From positions 38,855,168 to 38,919,167 of the forward strand of contig CM034534.1 in NCBI GenBank assembly GCA_020002185.1: a DNA stretch of 64,000 nt. Reading direction: 5' to 3'. Position numbers and translations under genes: made by a program. Shown here piece after piece: positions 57,911 through 64,000 of this stretch. Source of the DNA: Paraescarpia echinospica (taxonomy: Eukaryota > Annelida > Polychaeta > Sabellida > Siboglinidae). The notes beneath the pieces are model-generated. The model had not been told where the DNA came from. It saw only the letters and a program-made list of their open reading frames with translations, and made no database searches. The stretch's first letter is position 1; each line of letters opens with the position of its first letter.

Positions 57911-58164
57911 TTAGGGATCATCTCAGAACGTCAATGTCCGATACCAGACGAAATTACTTTCATTTGGGGAGGGGGAGTCGGAGGCAGTTTGTCTGGACCA
58001 GGTGTCGGGCATCGATATTTACGTTTCGGACCGATACTGTTAATATATTGATATCATTATATCAATGTTCAATAATTTTCGACTGAGTGGGAGGTCTGGG
58101 CGATATGGCCAGATGAAAGTAATTTCGTTTGATATCGGACATCGACGTTCTGAGATGATCCTAA
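57911..58164. repeat. Inverted repeat with arms of about 52 bp
   Basis: 57911-57963 and 58113-58164 are near-perfect reverse complements (about five differences), with GGATCATCTCAGAACGTC at the outer side. The loop is about 150 bp and contains a smaller TTGATATCATTATATCAA palindrome. It could be a small MITE. Confidence 0.8.
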
Positions 58165-60185
58165 TACATATTCACTTCCTCTTCCCCGTCCATCACACGT
58201 GACCCCTTCCTTGCCCAATCCGGTCTCCTTCTTCTCTTCCCCTTCACCCGCACCACAACATTTCTCTCCCGTCCTGCAATCGCAATGTATAACTTTGTCC
58301 AGAGTAAATAAATCGCCTCTGATGGTGGCGATCTCTTTCACCACAGAAGTCTTCCCAATTGAAGTGGTTTCAGTGGATCCAATAAGGCTATTGATCGTCA
58401 TTCCCGCCTGTCCTCACTCCTTGGAGGCCTCCTTGAGCGAGTCATACATCACTGATAGCTCGCTACGTCCCGGCGGAGTCCGCCATTCTGTCGATGCTGT
58501 CTTTCCGTCCGCAGAAACGACATGGTGAGGCCCCAATGCCTCCGTCCCAGCGTTTCTGTCGTGTTCAGCAGATTAGCCGATTTGTCGTAAAGCATCGTTC
58601 CCGGAAGCGTTGACGCTGGCTGCGATTAGGTGTGAGTGAATGACCGGCCTACGGCAAGAAGGAACGCGCCGAATAAATCGCGACATGAGTTTGCCGCGGG
58701 TGTAAAGCCGTAACTTATTCTGCCGCTTGAATAGTTCGGTTGAATAATCCGATCACGTAAATCTCCCCCCGAGAGTTAGCACGTGTCCGGCGACGCTCCC
58801 AGTAGAACATACGCAGCACAGCGGGCCACGTAGTTGTGATACAGGAGACGTTGGCTCATCCCAGGCCAGCTTTTTCGTTCACCCTGCATCGCACATGTCT
58901 TTGGGGGTGTATACAAACAAACGTGGGACCCTTTATTCTGGTCTCCAGAAGAAGGAAAATATCCCAATCATAGAAATTAATCTAGCCTATGTTGGGCTTA
59001 CAACGACAAAAGTCTTGAGCTATAAAGCCCATGTGGTCGCTGCATTAGCTGCCGAAGAAGATTCACGACCGTGCTGTCTAGGAGTATACCGCCGCTACAC
59101 GTCAATATATTTACACGCTAACTTTGGGGCGTTGTGAATACATCTTCACCCAGACGCCAGTGTCCACTCGTTTCTTTCTGTGGTCATTCGCTTCATTGAA
59201 CCATTGGCCTCTTGGCTCTCATCTACACTGGACAATGTAGTTAAGAGAAAAAACAAGGGTAATTATTTTGAGTTTTGTTTCTATTTGTTTCACTTAGTTG
59301 TCAGTTTTTCTCTACGTGGCGCCACTGGGGTACAATAAAATTAATATTTGCTCAAGCAACGGCGCAACTACAGTAGACAACGACAGCAAAGAGGAATTAA
59401 TGGTCACGGGAAAGAGTTTAAGTTAAAAATACTGGAATTGTGACAACTGCTGCCCTTGGTCTGTTACTCCACGGGTGGGTGTAAGCTAGCTATTATTATT
59501 ATTACTACTATTATCACCATAACCATCATCATCATTATTATAATTATTAATATGTCTTTCCTTCTGTGCAATGACGTTTGCATGTGCAAGAGCGCGAGCC
59601 GGCAATGCATGAGTCACAGGTCGGCATCACATATCGTTTTGAAACATGTTATTGTGGGCAGGCCAAATAACTTGGCAAGTGTGCAAGTTATAAACTCCCC
59701 GGCGTAGACCACAGACATCTGCTTACTGGATGAAGGCGATTTTTTATTCGATAGAACAGCACTCCGTCTGTGTATCGTCACGTTTGTTTTATACGCCGAT
59801 ATTTACCACCGTCTGACACATAATGCTTCAAGTGTTCCCTTTCTGTGCTAGTGCGCACTACCATTTTTTAATGGTTTTCTTGGGAAAACTAATGTTGGAG
59901 GAAATGACAACTGGGTAGATGCATACACACAAGACACCGGCGAATCTTTGTAGCGTGTACAGAGGTGCCAATGCTATCGCTTTCGCGATAGAACTCACGC
60001 TTGTTCCAAGTTGGAAGAATGCTTTAGTGCTAAATATATCGCCAGACCGGTATTTCAAGTTGTGTTCAACTTTGCTGTCTAACCAACAGTTCGCGTACAG
60101 AATGCTCCAAATGAAGTAAATAAATGCCCTAAAAGTGAACAAAATGATCACGATGTGGTTCCCTTTTCCGCACGCTATAAGGTCA
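58165..60185. other. Unassigned DNA
   Basis: A short ATT/ATC trinucleotide run sits at 59490-59555. A minus-strand frame near 58069-58401 with a Cys-rich CDCRTGEKCCG stretch and a plus-strand frame near 58895-59137 have no recognisable domain. Confidence 0.35.
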
Positions 60186-60187
60186 TT

Positions 60188-60868
60188 AGCGGTCTAGTGA
60201 CGTTGTCAGTGACGCAGGACAACTCAACGTGTCGACAGTAGCGGTCTAGTGACGTTGTCAGTGACACAGAGAAAAACTCAAAGTGTCGACAGTAGCGGTC
60301 TAGTGACCTTGTCAGTGACACTTACAGGACACCTCAGAGTTGACAGTAGCGGTCCAGTGACGTTATCAGTGACACTTACAGGACACCTCAGAGTTGACAG
60401 TAGCGGTCTAGTGACGTTGTCAGTGACACTTACAGGACACCTCAGAGTTGACAGTAGCGGTCTGTAGTGACTTTGTATGTGACACTTGCAGGACGATTCA
60501 GAGTCGACAGAAACGGTTATGTGACGTTGTCCGTGACACTTACAGGACACCTCAGAGTTGACAGTAGTGGTCTAGTGACGTTGTCAGTGACACTTACATG
60601 ACGCCTCAGAGTTGACAGTAGCGGTCTAGTGACTTTATCAGTGACACTTATAGGACACCTCAGAGTTGACAGTAGCGGTCTGTAGTGACTTTGTGTGTGA
60701 CACTTGCAGGACGATTCAGAGTCGACCGAACCGTTTATGTGACGTTGTCGGTGACACTTTTAGGACAACTTAGAGTCGACAATAGCGGTCTAGTGACTTT
60801 GTCAGTGACACTTTTAGGACAACTCAGAGTTGACAGTAGTGGTCTAGTGACGTTGTTTGTGACTCGTC
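60188..60868. repeat. 54-bp minisatellite, about 12-13 copies
   Basis: Units share 'tagtgacgttgtcagtgaca' and 'cttacaggacacctcagag'. A distinctive variant ('gtagtgactttgt', 'gcaggacgattcagagtcga') appears near 60463 and again near 60680, so a block of four units is repeated. The phase allows open frames on both strands (VTLSVTLTGHLRVDSSGL), which is no evidence of coding. Confidence 0.95.
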
Positions 60869-60869
60869 G

Positions 60870-62270
60870 GTCGGGTTTGAATGAGGCTATGTCGTGCTGA
60901 CGAGGAGACGATGACTTCCTCATTAGACCAAGGCCGTCTCCTACCGCACGCGATATCTCTTTAAAATAAGATCAATTCTGTTTCACGCGACGAGGTGCGT
61001 AGAGGCAACGTAGACTACAATTTACGCGGGACGACGACAGAGCAATGTGGTCGCATGCTACGATATCGGCTCATATAAACTCATTTTTATACGACTGAAG
61101 GTGTTCCAAAAATGCTCATAATATATAAAGAGTTTCAGTTGTAAGTTCCATCTTCGGAAAGTATCTCAACATTTAACGTAAAACATATAAATTAAACATA
61201 TTTCCCACTTATCAGTATGTGCAGTTTCAGCTAAACGTTTGAAGCAGTAAAGTTGTTTACTAGAGATCAGTAGAGCCATTATTTAAACATTCGAAGTACA
61301 TGCGACAATGTTTAACACAAAAATCACCATATGACAAACGTTTTTTTAATCAACAATCGCTTGTTTTTTACATTAAAAGCTCTTTGAACAGGTGTTATTA
61401 TAAACAGCCAACATTGCGAACTAGGCACAGCGAATCGTTACCGCTAGGCGCCAGTGAAAGACAGAACTGTGGCCCATGCGCACGAACATGAACGTTTGAC
61501 GTAGATTTATGTAAATCGGTACAATTGACCTATTCCGCACGTCGCTGTCACCTGCGTCACAATAACAATTATGTACGTAATATTCGTCACGCTCTGCCTT
61601 GCCAACAATGGCTATATAAGTAATATATGTTGATAACATCACTTGGGCGGCAATAGATTTAACAAGAATCTATTGCAATACATCTGACAAATAATTTCTT
61701 CCTGCATCTTTTCCTTTTATTTCCTTTTCGTAAATATGACGTGCAAATAATTGGTAAAAGCAGTTGCAAAAAGGGCACAGCAAATGTACCCGAGTGACCA
61801 CTGTCCGTGTAACTGGACCTCTTAAAACTTATAACACGATACTTACAGCCAAGTGTGTATCTGCCTGACATTTAAGTGTTTGTGTTTTTAACCCGGTGCT
61901 TGACGTTTAGGAAAAAGGTTGTTATGTAGTGATTAGATAAGAGTAGTTCGTATCATAAGTGACAATAAATGGAGTGGTTTAACCTAAATGAATGCTAACA
62001 GATGTAACAGTAGAGACTCACGGATGACGCAACAGCCCACTGTTCGACCACACACGTGGCGCTGGAACAATGTTGACTCTAGAGCAACCTCGCGAGCCAG
62101 GGGGCGCTGCGGACTACATCAGTGTTAATGCCGTCAACGACTACCCGCGGCTTGCGAGGGAGCTTCAGAGCAGTCGTGATGCTGCGCCGCACCAACGCGA
62201 GTAGAACTCACACCAACAGAGGCGATAGTAGCCACAACATAAACAGGGACAGAGGCAACTATAACACCAA
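60870..62270. other. Unassigned DNA
   Basis: AT-rich to 61980, then more GC-rich near 62030-62200. A CTCF-like motif lies at 62095-62111. No domain or array is recognised. Confidence 0.35.
62095..62111 (+). promoter_or_regulatory. CTCF-like binding motif
   Basis: AGCCAGGGGGCGCTGC matches the core of the animal CTCF motif (CCAxxAGGGGGCGCT-type). It is a single site found by eye in a GC-rich patch, so chance is possible. Confidence 0.3.
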
Positions 62271-62274
62271 CACA

Positions 62275-64000
62275 TGCAGCAGATAGACGCAACAGTAGCA
62301 ACATTAGCAAACAACAACACAAACAGAGATGGTAGTAATGACGACACCAACGGACACAATAGTGAAGACAATACCAACAGAGACAGTTGCAACAACAACA
62401 ACACCAACAGAGGCAGTAGCAACAACAACACCAACAGAGACAGTAGTAACAACAACAACACAGACATTAGTAACAACAACACCAAAAGAGACAGGACTAA
62501 CAACAACAAAGACAGTAGCAATACCAACAGAGACAGTAGCAACACAACACCAACAGAGACTGTAGCAACAACAACACCAACATATACATTAGAAACAACA
62601 ACACAAACGTAGACAATACCAACAACAATGCCAACAGAGACTGTAGCAACAACAATACCAATATAGACGCAGCAACAACAACACCAACAGAGACAGTAGT
62701 AACAACAACACCAACAGAGACAGTAGTAACAACAACAACACCAACAGAGGCAGTAGCAACAACAATAACAGAAACAGTAGCAACAACAACAACAACATAG
62801 ACTGTAGCAACAACAACAACACATACATTAGTAACAACAACATCAAAAGAGACAGTACTCACAACAACAAAGACAGTAGCAACGACAACACCAACAGGGG
62901 CAGTAGCAACACAAAACCAACATGGACGGTAGCAACAACAACACCAACAGATACATTAGCAACAATAACACAAACGTAGACAATAGCAACAACAATGCCA
63001 ACAGAGACTGTAGCAACAACAATACCAATATAGACGCAGCAACAACAACACCAACAGAGACATTAGTAACATCAACACCAACAGAGACAGTGGCAACAAC
63101 AACACCAACAGAGACAGTAGTAACAACAATAACAGAGACAGTAGCAACAACAACACCAACATAGACTGTAGCAACAACAACAACACATACATTAGTAACA
63201 ACAGCACCAAAAGAGACAGTACTCACAGCAACAAAGACAGTAGCAACAACAACACCAACATAGACAGTAGCAACAACAACAACACATACATTAGTAACAA
63301 CAACACCAAAAGAGACAGTACTCACAACAACAAAGACAGTAGCAACGACAACACCAACAGAGGCAGTAGCAACACAAAACCAACATAGACGGTAGTAACA
63401 ACAACACCAACAGATACATTAGCAACAACAACACAAACGTAGACAATAGCAACAACAATGCCAACAGAGACTGTAGCAACAACAATACCAATATAGACGC
63501 AGCAACAACAACACCAAAAGAGACAGTAGTAACAACAACACCAACAGCGGCAGTAGTAACAACAACAACATCAACAGAGGCAGTAGCAACAACAACACCA
63601 ACAGAGACAGTGGCAACAACAACACCAACAGAGACAGTAGTAACAACAATAACAGAGACAGTAACAACAACAACACCAACATAGACTGTAGCAACAACAA
63701 CAACACATACATTAGTAACAACAGCACCAAAAGAGACAGTACTCACAGCAACAAAGACAGTAGCAACAACAACACCAACAGAGACAGTAGCAACAACAAC
63801 AACACATACATTAGTAACAACAACACCAAAAGAGACAGTACTCACAACAACAAAGACAGTAGCAACGACAACACCAACAGAGGCAGTAGCAACACAAAAC
63901 CAACATAGACGGTAGCAACAACAACACCAACAGATACATTAGAAACAACAACACAAACGTAGACAATAGCAACAACAATGCCAACAGAGACTGTAGCAAC
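62275..64000. repeat. Complex (CAACAACAC)n repeat with larger period, runs off the end
   Basis: Short units of 'caacaacaccaacagagacagtagtaa' type combine into larger blocks that recur after about 465 and 520 bp, for example AAAAGAGACAGTACTCAC near 62844, 63308 and 63828. One plus frame reads TTTPTETVATTTPTETVVTT in stretches, like a mucin. The frame is broken by TAG codons ('catagac') in each larger unit, so an intact mucin is not encoded here. Confidence 0.9.

Noticed and set aside
58069..58401. Minus-strand 110-codon frame with CDCRTGEKCCG
   Set aside because: Could be an exon, but an in-frame stop lies upstream, part of it overlaps the inverted repeat at 57911-58164, and no family is recognised.
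58895..59300. Plus-strand pieces such as LHPDASVHSFLSVVIRFIEP
   Set aside because: Faintly like a transposase C-terminus, but too short and unsupported to call.

Overview
The window looks like transposon- and satellite-rich intergenic DNA from an animal, most likely an aquatic invertebrate. The grounds are LINEs of the RTE, L2 and CR1 groups, hAT, THAP/Harbinger-like and TTAA-targeting DNA transposons, tRNA-derived SINEs, and many mini- and microsatellites. I find no bacterial operon, no rRNA and no convincing intact host gene. Nearly every long open frame is a decayed transposon gene or the translation of a tandem repeat. The species cannot be fixed from the sequence.

Layout. 1-9.3 kb: low-complexity DNA, a 41-bp minisatellite, a decayed hAT element (4.1-5.4 kb) and a nearly full-length but broken RTE LINE (6.3-9.1 kb). 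12.0-13.4 kb: an OTU-protease pseudogene flanked on both sides by clusters of short palindromes. 14.0-16.6 kb: an internally deleted THAP-transposase element carrying a 54-bp minisatellite. 18.6-20.2 kb: about 80 copies of a 20-bp satellite. 20.9-22.8 kb: a hairpin MITE, a SINE and small minisatellites. 23.0-29.2 kb and 37.2-40.3 kb: two arms of one large inverted duplication. The left arm holds about 46 copies of a 64-bp satellite and the right arm only about 3. The spacer holds a hAT element with an exact 8-bp target duplication, a second element with terminal inverted repeats and an L2 copy. 40.8-44.5 kb: a CR1-like LINE interrupted by a TTAA-flanked element. 45.7-49.1 kb: another CR1-group LINE, split by a TTAA-flanked element that folds back on itself. 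49.4-56.6 kb: a 7.2-kb palindromic element with very long inverted repeats and a decayed gene of an uncharacterised family. 57-64 kb: a G-rich/pyrimidine repeat, a hairpin, a 54-bp minisatellite and a long Thr/Pro-coding-like repeat that runs off the end.

The main story is nesting and inversion. Three large inverted-repeat systems and several small hairpins occupy the same 64 kb, and in two cases the interrupted LINE reading frame locates the insertion to the base. The best candidates for something undescribed are the 7.2-kb long-TIR element, the TTAA foldback element with a tRNA-like segment in each arm, and the OTU unit with palindrome clusters.
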